7,788 nucleotides of DNA from Patescibacteria group bacterium. Its GTDB lineage: Bacteria > Patescibacteriota > Minisyncoccia > Phycocordibacterales > PALSA-1337. Positions 1 through 5,853 of this stretch are shown here, piece after piece. The stretch covers positions 1 through 7,788 of the forward strand of contig SCTV01000042.1 in NCBI GenBank assembly GCA_004298345.1, read 5' to 3'. Each line of letters begins with the position of its first letter. The first letter of the stretch is position 1. A program made the translations under genes and the position numbers. The notes under the pieces are model-generated. The model was not told where the DNA came from and ran no database searches. It saw only the letters and a program-made list of their open reading frames with translations.

Positions 1-968
1 TATCTCGAGCGCTCGATGTGTTGGAGAGACAATCAAAAAACAAAACTCTCAAAAAGATTTTGCTGGAGCTCAATGCCGATATTAGTCGCGGACAGACATT
101 GAGTAACGGCATGAGAAAATTTCCTAAAGTTTTTTCTTCTCTTTTTGTGTCGATGGTGGCAGCCGGGGAGCAGAGCGGTAGCCTTGCGGAGTCTCTAAAA
201 GTAATTGCAAAGCAGATGGATCGTTCATACTTTATTCAGAGAAAGGTCAGAGGCGCCATGATCTATCCGGCGGTGATTATTGGTGCGATGCTTATTATTG
301 CGGTGCTGATGCTCATTTTTGTGGTGCCGACTTTGACCGCTACTTTTAAAGAGCTTGGTGTCGCACTGCCACTCAGCACGCAGTTTGTGATTTTTGTCAG
401 TAATTTTTTCCAAAATCACTTCATTTTTGCGTTTTTGATTCTGGTTGTCCTCGTGCTTGCGATCTACTTTCCTTTGCAAACAAAAAAGGGTAAACGAATC
501 TTCGATTATGCGTTATTGCACCTACCGATCATTGCGCCACTCATAAAACAGGTAAATGCCGCCCGTACCGCCCGCACACTTTCTTCTCTTTTGTCGGCTG
601 GCGTTCCGGTAGTAGAGTCTACCCGTATTACTGGCGAGGTATTGCAGAATTCATTCTATAAAGAGGTATTAGAGAAAGCACAACACTCTATCCAGCAAGG
701 TATTCCAATGTCGTCGGTGTTTATAGAAGTGCCTCATTTGTATCCAGTGTTTGTGGGTGAGATGGTCAGTGTGGGAGAGGAAACCGGCAAGCTTTCAGAA
801 ATGCTTTTGGGTGTCGCTACTTTTTATGAAGATGAAGTTGAACAAAAAACCAAAGACATGTCGACCATTATCGAACCGGTATTGATGGTGATCATCGGTG
901 TGGTGGTCGGTTTCTTTGCGATTTCGATGATTACCCCGATTTACTCGGTAATGGATACCATACAATAA
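1..968 (+). CDS. pilC: Type IV pilus inner-membrane platform protein PilC (GspF family), 5' truncated
   Basis: PilC/GspF proteins sit in the cytoplasmic membrane and couple the assembly ATPase to pilin insertion or extraction. The frame is open from the first full codon at base 3, so the GTG at 18 is an internal codon and the true start lies upstream. About 80 N-terminal residues seem to be missing against the usual length of about 400. Numbering from base 18, the rest of the first T2SSF domain carries the conserved AAGEQSGSLAESL (48-60), followed by hydrophobic segments at about 80-106 and 134-152. The second T2SSF domain carries the matching VGEETGKLSEML (252-263), and a final membrane segment lies at about 285-307. 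The paired GE-x-x-G-x-L motifs and three membrane segments are diagnostic. The prepilin gene begins three bases after the stop, so this belongs to the pilus operon. No promoter is visible because the operon starts outside the window. Confidence 0.95.
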   Translation, partial: SRALDVLERQSKNKTLKKILLELNADISRGQTLSNGMRKFPKVFSSLFVSMVAAGEQSGSLAESLKVIAKQMDRSYFIQRKVRGAMIYPAVIIGAMLIIAVLMLIFVVPTLTATFKELGVALPLSTQFVIFVSNFFQNHFIFAFLILVVLVLAIYFPLQTKKGKRIFDYALLHLPIIAPLIKQVNAARTARTLSSLLSAGVPVVESTRITGEVLQNSFYKEVLEKAQHSIQQGIPMSSVFIEVPHLYPVFVGEMVSVGEETGKLSEMLLGVATFYEDEVEQKTKDMSTIIEPVLMVIIGVVVGFFAISMITPIYSVMDTIQ

Positions 969-971
969 TGT

Positions 972-1466
972 ATGTTTTCTCTTTTCCATACAAAAAAATA
1001 CCATGAAGGATCGTCTCGGGGTTTTTCGTTGGTGGAAATTATTTTAACGCTTGGTATTTTGGCTATCGTATCCGCCATCGTGCTGTCTTCCTTTTCTAAT
1101 GGTACAGATACTGAAGCCTTGCTTAGAAATACTGAAGCAGTGGCAGCAGTTTTTGCCGAAGCACGCTCACTGACTACCTCGGCAAAGAATGCTTCAAACT
1201 ATGGTGTGCATTTGGCAAGTACTGGTCCAACCCTTTTTAAAGGCACTTCATATAGTTCTGGAATACCTTCAAATATCCCACTCTTGGTCAACAGCCGAGT
1301 ATCTATCACCGACATTTCACTGACTGGCGGAGGAAGCGATGTAGTGTTTGATAAGCTGACCGGAAACACTTCTCAAAACGGCTCATTTCGAGTAACTTTG
1401 GTTTCAAATTCCAGTAAGTATAAAACCATTACAGTCTACAAAACGGGTTTGGTAGAGATACAATAA
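972..1466 (+). CDS. Prepilin-type minor pilin, FimT/GspH-like
   Basis: This is a 164-residue secreted pilin-like subunit. It has a 17-residue leader rich in charged and polar residues that ends in Arg-Gly, then a class III cleavage site G17|FSLVE with Phe at +1 and Glu at +5 (E22). A hydrophobic helix follows (about 18-38), which would act as membrane anchor and pilus-core helix. A prepilin peptidase (PilD type) would cleave and N-methylate it; that gene is not in the window. The stretch after the helix (AEARSLTTSAKNASNYGVHL, 62-81) resembles the GspH/FimT pattern of a helix leading into a beta-strand. The rest is Ser/Thr/Gly-rich and beta-like, with no cysteine. It is first of three prepilins after pilC, and its place before PilV- and PilW-like genes supports the FimT/GspH reading. 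Pilin identity is firm; the subclass is less sure. No Shine-Dalgarno sequence is visible before the ATG. Confidence 0.85.
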   Translation: MFSLFHTKKYHEGSSRGFSLVEIILTLGILAIVSAIVLSSFSNGTDTEALLRNTEAVAAVFAEARSLTTSAKNASNYGVHLASTGPTLFKGTSYSSGIPSNIPLLVNSRVSITDISLTGGGSDVVFDKLTGNTSQNGSFRVTLVSNSSKYKTITVYKTGLVEIQ

Positions 1467-1470
1467 CTTC

Positions 1471-1983
1471 ATGATGCACCTTACTCAAAAAAATAAAAGA
1501 GATTCAACAAAAGGTTTCGGCATGATCGAGGTGGTGGTGGCCATAGCGATTATCAGCATCGCCTTTACTGCACTTTTTGATGTGTACGGATCATATTTGG
1601 GAGTGCAGTTTGCAAACACTCGAATAGTCAAAGCGAGTTTCCTTCTCGAAGAGGGGCTCGAGGTGGTACGTCTACTCCGCGATACTAGCTGGTCATCGAA
1701 CATCGGCAATACTACCGTTGGTACTACCTACTACCTCTATTGGACAGGTTCGGCATGGCAGGCCACCACTACGGCGCAGACAGTTGATACGCTGTATACA
1801 CGAACATTGGTTTTTTCTAATGCGTATCGTGATAGTAATGATCGCATTGTATCTTCTGGCGGGACACTTGATCCAAATACTCGAGGCTATATGGTGACAG
1901 TAACTTGGCCTACTAATACCAGCACTTCCGCCACTACCAGTAAGCAGATCTCAAGCTACATAACCAATATGTTTACCAACTGA
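1471..1983 (+). CDS. Prepilin-type minor pilin, PilV/GspI-like
   Basis: This is a 170-residue pilin-like protein. Its leader is 15 residues (14 if the second ATG at 1474 is used). The leader is basic, and the cleavage site is G15|FGMIE with Glu+5 at E20. The hydrophobic helix runs about 16-36. Downstream, SFLLEEGLEVVRLLRD (56-71) matches the pattern seen in many PilV/GspI-like proteins of Patescibacteria, where a conserved EG-E-V-R stretch follows the helix. This comparison is from memory. The C-terminal half is Thr/Ser-rich with aromatic strands (YYLYW, 87-91). It contains no cysteine. It starts four bases after the previous stop, and the next gene starts one base after its stop, so translation is probably coupled. 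No convincing ribosome binding site is seen; GAG in the upstream gene's end is the best match. The TGA stop shows that UGA is not reassigned here. Confidence 0.85.
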   Translation: MMHLTQKNKRDSTKGFGMIEVVVAIAIISIAFTALFDVYGSYLGVQFANTRIVKASFLLEEGLEVVRLLRDTSWSSNIGNTTVGTTYYLYWTGSAWQATTTAQTVDTLYTRTLVFSNAYRDSNDRIVSSGGTLDPNTRGYMVTVTWPTNTSTSATTSKQISSYITNMFTN

Positions 1984-1984
1984 C

Positions 1985-2503
1985 ATGCGCAAATATTTTC
2001 ACAAAAAAGCCGGCGTGTCTCTCGTTGAAATGCTCATCTATATCGCACTTTTGACGAGCGTGACGGCACTGGTGGTCAATGGTCTCGTCTCGATGTCTCG
2101 AACATATAACGATTTGCGACTTTCTAAAAATATTACTACTTCGGCAACAGGAGCGCTGACACGAATGGTCTACGAAATCCGCCAAGCACAGTCTGTGGAT
2201 GCAGACCAAAGTACTTTTGTGACCAGCCCAGGGGAGCTTTCACTCAACACGACTCCAGCGAGCGGTATACCGACCACAGTAAAGTTTTATGTGCAAAATG
2301 GAGTGCTTAGGGTGATGACTGGAGGAGTAGATGAAGGGCAAATTACTCTTTCAAATACGACAGTGAGCAGTCTGACCTTCAATAGAGTGCAAAACAGTAT
2401 TTCTCAGGCCATAAAGATTAATCTGACCCTACAAAGTACTGTAGGCACTAAAACCAAAACAGAAACGTTCTACACCACCGCCGTACTCAGGAATATTTAT
2501 TAA
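1985..2503 (+). CDS. Prepilin-type minor pilin, PilW/GspJ-like
   Basis: This is a 172-residue pilin-like protein with a short, strongly basic leader (MRKYFHKKAG). The cleavage site is G10|VSLVE, with Glu+5 at E15. Position +1 is Val instead of the usual Phe, which prepilin peptidases tolerate in some minor pilins. The hydrophobic helix spans about 11-33. The region after it (LTRMVYEIRQAQSV, 58-71) and the later strand pattern (GELSLNTT, then VKFYVQNGVLRV, then SSLTFNRV) match the PilW/GspJ layout, in which a helix is followed by a beta-sandwich. It starts one base after the TGA of the PilV-like gene and five bases lie between its stop and the PilX-like gene. No Shine-Dalgarno sequence is visible. 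Pilin identity is firm, and the J/W subclass rests on the strand pattern and on gene order. Confidence 0.84.
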   Translation: MRKYFHKKAGVSLVEMLIYIALLTSVTALVVNGLVSMSRTYNDLRLSKNITTSATGALTRMVYEIRQAQSVDADQSTFVTSPGELSLNTTPASGIPTTVKFYVQNGVLRVMTGGVDEGQITLSNTTVSSLTFNRVQNSISQAIKINLTLQSTVGTKTKTETFYTTAVLRNIY

Positions 2504-2508
2504 AAAAT

Positions 2509-4767
2509 ATGCGTACCGACCACATACAAACAAAATCAAAACAAAGCGGACAAGCTATGATTATCTCGGTGGTATTTTTTCTGATCATCGGACTGATTGT
2601 AGTGGTGGGTATTTCTGAAACAGTGGTGCGTGATTTAAAAAATGTTCAAAATATCGTAAAGTCCAGAGAAAGTTATGCTATCGGAGAAGCTTTGCACGAG
2701 GATGTGGTGTATCGATTCAAACAATCAATGCAAGTGGGGACTGAAGAGTCATTGACTTTGAATGGCTACACCGCCAGTAGCACAATCTCTGATATCGTTG
2801 GAGGAAAAAGGGTAATAACTTCGGCTGACCGTAGCGGATATATCAAGCGCGTCATGAGTGATCTTTTTTCTGGTGCAGGATCATCTTTTAATTACGGTGT
2901 GCAGACAGGAGAGGGAGGACTAATACTTGAAAATAGTTCTTCGGTCTCCGGAAATGTCTATTCAAATGGACCGGTCTTGGGAAACGGCAATATTTCTTCA
3001 AATGCTACCTCCCCAACCCTTGTTGGTACGGCGACTGTTGGCTCAAATGCTTTGAGACTTGTTCCTCGTGGCAACTACCTCTATATTGTAAATGAGAGTA
3101 CTCTACAAGCTGTCTCTATTGCAAATCCATCAGCCCCAACAGTAGTTTCAACTATCACCAATCCAAATGGAGGAAGCAATCCTTTGCAAAAGGACATCGC
3201 CATTGCCAACGATACCTTATTTATTACTGCTTCAAATCACAACAACGTCCTCGCTTTTTCCCTTACCGATCCAGCCAATCCGGCGTATGTCAGTTCAGTA
3301 GCAGTCACCGGTGCTCCTCGAGCGATTGTTGGCTACGGAACCTATGTCTACGTTTCTGTTTTTTCTGATAGTGCTATTAAGGTGCTTGATGTTGCTAACC
3401 CAGCTAGTATGTCTGTAGTTGCAACAGTCTCGACTAACAGTGCACCGATCGCCCTTGCTATTCAAGGTTCATATTTATATGTAGCAAGTCAGGGTGGTGC
3501 TTCGAGTAAAATAGAAATTTTTAATTTAGCAAACCCTGCATTGCCGGTGCTGGTGGGAGCGGCAACGGTCACCGCAAACCCTCTATCTCTCGCAGTATTT
3601 GGCAACTACGCCTATGTTGGATCACAGGGAGGGAGTAAAATTGAGATCATCAATGTTACCAACCCTGTTTCGCCTTCTGTGGTGGGCGGTACCGCTTCAA
3701 ATTCGTCAATCAATCCTCAAGCCCTCTTTTCATCTGGAAGCTATTTGTATGCAGCGGTTAGTTATGGCAGTACCAATCAGTTCCAGATTTGGAATGTTAC
3801 TAATCCGACCGCTCCCTCTCTTGCTAACACTATCAACATAAATAGCGGTGTGCCGTACGCGCTCGTCGGTGGCTCCGGAGGGTACATCTATTTGATGATG
3901 ACAAATTCAAATTTGACCAGTCCTTTACGTATCTACCAGGTGACTGGCTCTGGAGGCAATCAGATTTTGGGGGATGTGGTATCTGCTGGACCCACCGGCT
4001 CGGTTACGCTCATCAACGCAAGCAGTTCTATTTATGCGAGAACTATTAGTGACTCTCTTGCTGGAGGAAATGCTTATTTCAAAAATATTTCAAATACCAC
4101 AGTGCTCGGTACTTCATATCCAAACAGTGCTGAACAGGCGACAAGTAGTCTTCCGATTTCTGATGAAGTGATCGCTCAGTGGGAGACGGATGCCGAAGCG
4201 GGCGGAGTGATCACAACACCATGTCCGTATAGAATAACTGAAACGGTTACACTGGGCCCCATAAAAATTAATTGCGATTTGGAGATAAGTAATGGCGCCG
4301 AAGTCGATCTCGGAGGTATTGTCTGGGTTAATGGCAATATTAGTCTTACTAATAGTTCTAAGATTGAGGTAAGTCCATCTATTTCTGGAAAAACTCCCGC
4401 ACTGATTGCCGACAAGCTCACTAATCACAGTACGGCCGGCAAAATTGAAATCAGCAACTCTACACAGTTTAACGGCTACGGCACCAATTCGTATGTCATG
4501 CTAGTTTCGATGAACAACAGCGCTGAAAACGGTGGTGGCGAGGTGGCCATAAATGTCGGTAATAGTATCAGTGGCAAGGTTCTCGTGTACGCACCTCATG
4601 GTGAAATCGCTATAAAAAATAGTGCTGTTTTGAAAGAGGCTACGGCGTGGCGTTTGCGTTTACAAAATAGTGCGACGGTGATTTATGAGACTGGTCTAGC
4701 CAATCTTCTTTTTACTTCGGGTCCGTCGGGAGGGTATCAGATACAGAGCTGGGCGGAGGTGGAGTAA
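2509..4767 (+). CDS. PilX/GspK-like pilin protein carrying an inserted seven-repeat LVIVD-type beta-propeller
   Basis: This is a 752-residue exported protein, much larger than ordinary PilX or GspK. The N-terminus has a basic leader, Gly14, then a hydrophobic helix (15-36, starting QAMIISVVFF). Position +5 is Ile19, not Glu, as is known for GspK-type tip subunits. Residues about 37-165 form the PilX-like post-helix region, ending in a beta-rich stretch (GLILENSSSVSGNVYSNGP, 137-155). Residues about 168-482 hold seven repeats of roughly 43-48 residues, six of which end in an (A/T/D)NP-x-x-P-like linker; this is an LVIVD-type beta-propeller. Residues 484-752 resume a beta-solenoid-like, Asn/Ser-rich region with the only two cysteines (572 and 589), which could form a disulphide. 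It is last in the pilus operon. I infer a cell-surface role at the pilus tip, possibly adhesion; the ligand is unknown. An alternative is a surface protein that only borrows a pilin-like anchor. Confidence 0.8.
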   Translation: MRTDHIQTKSKQSGQAMIISVVFFLIIGLIVVVGISETVVRDLKNVQNIVKSRESYAIGEALHEDVVYRFKQSMQVGTEESLTLNGYTASSTISDIVGGKRVITSADRSGYIKRVMSDLFSGAGSSFNYGVQTGEGGLILENSSSVSGNVYSNGPVLGNGNISSNATSPTLVGTATVGSNALRLVPRGNYLYIVNESTLQAVSIANPSAPTVVSTITNPNGGSNPLQKDIAIANDTLFITASNHNNVLAFSLTDPANPAYVSSVAVTGAPRAIVGYGTYVYVSVFSDSAIKVLDVANPASMSVVATVSTNSAPIALAIQGSYLYVASQGGASSKIEIFNLANPALPVLVGAATVTANPLSLAVFGNYAYVGSQGGSKIEIINVTNPVSPSVVGGTASNSSINPQALFSSGSYLYAAVSYGSTNQFQIWNVTNPTAPSLANTININSGVPYALVGGSGGYIYLMMTNSNLTSPLRIYQVTGSGGNQILGDVVSAGPTGSVTLINASSSIYARTISDSLAGGNAYFKNISNTTVLGTSYPNSAEQATSSLPISDEVIAQWETDAEAGGVITTPCPYRITETVTLGPIKINCDLEISNGAEVDLGGIVWVNGNISLTNSSKIEVSPSISGKTPALIADKLTNHSTAGKIEISNSTQFNGYGTNSYVMLVSMNNSAENGGGEVAINVGNSISGKVLVYAPHGEIAIKNSAVLKEATAWRLRLQNSATVIYETGLANLLFTSGPSGGYQIQSWAEVE
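3010..3954 (+). repeat. Seven LVIVD-like protein repeats (predicted beta-propeller blades) within the PilX-like gene
   Basis: The repeats lie in the encoded protein at about residues 168-482. Each unit has the pattern (V)VG/S-x-x-x, then a strand such as GNYLYIV, GTYVYVS, GSYLYVA, GNYAYVG or GSYLYAA, then a strand such as IKVLDV, IEIFNL, IEIINV or FQIWNV, then a linker such as ANPSAP (205-210), ANPALP (341-346), TNPVSP (384-389) or TNPTAP (431-436). The seventh unit lacks the NP linker. Repeats differ widely at DNA level, so they look old and not recently duplicated. Seven units would close a single ring. Confidence 0.8.
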
Positions 4768-4800
4768 CCAAAATTTTTAAACAACAAAATTTTGGTTACT
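4763..4800. repeat. 15-bp perfect inverted repeat overlapping the stop codon of the PilX-like gene
   Basis: Arms at 4763-4777 and 4786-4800 are perfect reverse complements (AGTAACCAAAATTTT and its complement) around an 8-base loop. The stop codon lies inside the left arm. The stem is AT-rich and no T-tract follows, so it is not a standard intrinsic terminator. It may protect the mRNA 3' end or slow polymerase. Confidence 0.8.
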
Positions 4801-4830
4801 GGTTAAATAGCGCTAGGAATACAATAGGGA

Positions 4831-4854
4831 ACGTTTTTTGGGTACCAAAAACGT
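4831..4854. repeat. 24-base near-palindrome centred on GGTACC
   Basis: Arms ACGTTTTT (4831-4838) and AAAAACGT (4847-4854) flank a core containing the self-complementary GGTACC (4841-4846). As DNA it is a candidate protein-binding site; as RNA it is a modest hairpin. Its function is unknown. Confidence 0.6.
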
Positions 4855-4883
4855 GCAAATTAAGGATTCTTGAAACGGCTCTG

Positions 4884-4936
4884 TAGAGCCACGCTAAAAG
4901 GCTAAACGCTGTGTTTAGCCTTTTAGCGTGGCTCTA
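4884..4936. repeat. Long perfect hairpin: 24-bp stem, 5-base loop
   Basis: The arms at 4884-4907 and 4913-4936 are perfect reverse complements, with loop GCTGT at 4908-4912. About half the paired bases are G or C, so the stem should be very stable in RNA. No T-tract follows on the + strand. The GGCTCT at 4877-4882 just upstream could pair with the start of the left arm (4885-4890) and compete with the long stem. It could be an RNase III target, an mRNA-stabilising structure, part of a small RNA, or a palindromic element of REP or MITE type present elsewhere in the genome. Confidence 0.85.
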
Positions 4937-4956
4937 AATATAGGTTTGGTAAAACA

Positions 4957-4979
4957 GGCTCAAGTTGAGCCATTTTTTT
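4957..4979 (+). terminator. Intrinsic terminator of the pilus operon
   Basis: The stem GGCTCA (4957-4962) pairs with TGAGCC (4966-4971) around loop AGT, followed after one base by seven T (4973-4979). This is a classic Rho-independent layout on the + strand. It would end read-through from the pilus genes before tpiA. A second T-rich run follows at about 4984-4991. Confidence 0.8.
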
Positions 4980-5027
4980 AGTTATTTTTTTACTGAACCT
5001 TCTTTTTTTGTTTCTTGCTCTTATTCG

Positions 5028-5055
5028 TGAATCTTGAATCATAAATCATGAATCG
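5028..5055. repeat. Four tandem heptads of TGAATCA type upstream of the tpiA promoter
   Basis: Exact period-7 units begin at 5028, 5035, 5042 and 5049: TGAATCT, TGAATCA, TAAATCA, TGAATCG. The unit TGA-n-TCA is itself a small palindrome, and three units contain GAATC, a GANTC site. The array ends about ten bases before the possible -35 region of tpiA, so it could be an operator array. It could equally be a simple repeat. Confidence 0.65.
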
Positions 5056-5064
5056 ACCCAAAGA

Positions 5065-5094
5065 TTTCGAGTTTAGAACCCATAATGCTATACT
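5065..5094 (+). promoter_or_regulatory. Probable extended -10 promoter for tpiA-pgk
   Basis: TATACT (5089-5094) matches five of six -10 consensus bases and is preceded by TGC (5086-5088), making an extended -10. The best upstream match is a weak TTTCGA at 5065-5070 with an 18-base spacer, which extended -10 promoters can tolerate. The expected start site, six to eight bases downstream, is about 5100-5102, on the ATG itself, which predicts a leaderless transcript. Confidence 0.6.
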
Positions 5095-5100
5095 AATTTG

Positions 5101-5853
5101 ATGAAGAAAAAATACATTATTGCTGGAAACTGGAAGATGAACCCCCAGACTGTAGAGGAAGCCAAACGGATTGCCACCCAAGTTAAAAAAGTTGCCATCA
5201 AAACCAAAAAGATCGAGACTGTTGCTTGTCCGCCTTTTGTTTACGCACATCTCGTAAATATTGCTGACGCTTTTTCTCTCGGAGCGCAGGATGTGCATTT
5301 TGAGCCATCGGGTTCTTTTACAGGCGAGGTGAGTGCAGAGATGCTCAAATCGGTCGGAGTAAAATATGTGATTGTCGGTCATGCTGAGCGTCGTAAAATG
5401 GGGGACACTGATGAGACGGTTGCTCAAAAAGTGGGAGCGGTAACCGGTGCCGGACTTCAGCCTATTCTCTGTGTCGGCGAAAAGGAACGCGACTCAAATG
5501 GTGACTATCTCGGGGTACTCAAAAACCAAATTATTGCTTCTCTTGGCAAGTTGGCTCGCAAAGATGTAAAACAACTCGTTGTTGCTTATGAGCCACTCTG
5601 GGCTATCGGCGCTTCGTCTGCCATGACTCCTGCGGATGTGCGCGAGACGGCCTTGTTTATTAAAAAAGTACTTTCAGATACCTATGGTCAGGAGTACGCG
5701 CTGTCGGTCAAGATTCTCTACGGAGGCTCGGTAACATTTAAAAACGCCAAAGATATTGTAGCTCTCGGTCAGGTGGACGGACTTTTGGTGGGACGAGAAA
5801 GTGTCAATCCTGAGGGCTTCAATTTAATTCTCAAAGAAATCGATGGCATCTAA
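5101..5853 (+). CDS. tpiA: Triosephosphate isomerase
   Basis: It interconverts dihydroxyacetone phosphate and glyceraldehyde 3-phosphate in glycolysis, in the cytoplasm, usually as a dimer. The 250-residue length is normal. Seen in order: GNWKMN (9-14, with Asn10 and catalytic Lys12), the electrophile His94 in VGHAERR, catalytic base Glu164 in AYEPLWAIG, and the phosphate-binding YGGS (207-210) and DGLLVGRES (226-234). Two positions are unusual: the common GHSERR is GHAERR, and the usual VGGASL is VGRES, with Arg at the second Gly of a phosphate-binding turn. The flexible-loop end is ASSAMTP instead of the common TGKTATP. I chose the ATG at 5101 over the TTG just before it because ATG is the stronger start and gives the standard spacing to GNWKMN. 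There is no Shine-Dalgarno sequence, consistent with leaderless translation. Its last 11 bases overlap pgk, so the two are one operon. Confidence 0.96.
   Translation: MKKKYIIAGNWKMNPQTVEEAKRIATQVKKVAIKTKKIETVACPPFVYAHLVNIADAFSLGAQDVHFEPSGSFTGEVSAEMLKSVGVKYVIVGHAERRKMGDTDETVAQKVGAVTGAGLQPILCVGEKERDSNGDYLGVLKNQIIASLGKLARKDVKQLVVAYEPLWAIGASSAMTPADVRETALFIKKVLSDTYGQEYALSVKILYGGSVTFKNAKDIVALGQVDGLLVGRESVNPEGFNLILKEIDGI

Larger units (their letters stand above)
4768..5100. other. 333-base gene-free junction between pilus operon and tpiA, rich in palindromes
   Basis: I see no gene in this stretch on either strand; the antisense frame over its end is the shadow of tpiA. In order it holds an AT-rich inverted repeat overlapping the stop of the PilX-like gene, a 24-base near-palindrome centred on GGTACC, a 24-bp perfect stem with a 5-base loop, an intrinsic terminator, pyrimidine-rich tracts, a four-unit heptad repeat, and the tpiA promoter. 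A TACAAT hexamer at 4820-4825 could be a -10 box for a short RNA of about 150 bases ending at the terminator, but its -35 is poor. Confidence 0.7.

Noticed and set aside
18..20. GTG as the start codon of pilC
   Set aside because: The frame is open to base 3 with sensible residues (SRALD) and the protein lacks its usual first 80 or so residues, so the gene is cut by the window edge.
968..1006. Short frame from the ATG overlapping the pilC stop
   Set aside because: It stops after about a dozen codons and lies in a different frame from the clear prepilin that starts at 972.
4763..4800. Inverted repeat at the end of the PilX-like gene as the main terminator
   Set aside because: The stem is AT-rich and no T-tract follows it; the hairpin at 4957 with seven T is the better terminator.
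5028..5055. Heptad array as a CRISPR remnant or replication iterons
   Set aside because: Units of seven bases with no spacers cannot be CRISPR, and there is no replication gene or AT-rich unwinding region nearby.
5098..5100. TTG as the start of tpiA
   Set aside because: The adjacent ATG at 5101 is a stronger start and the TTG would only add one Met; the -10 box also leaves little room for it.
4990..5427. Antisense open frame of 145 codons across the tpiA start
   Set aside because: It lies opposite the conserved start of tpiA and its promoter, and the translation has no recognisable features.
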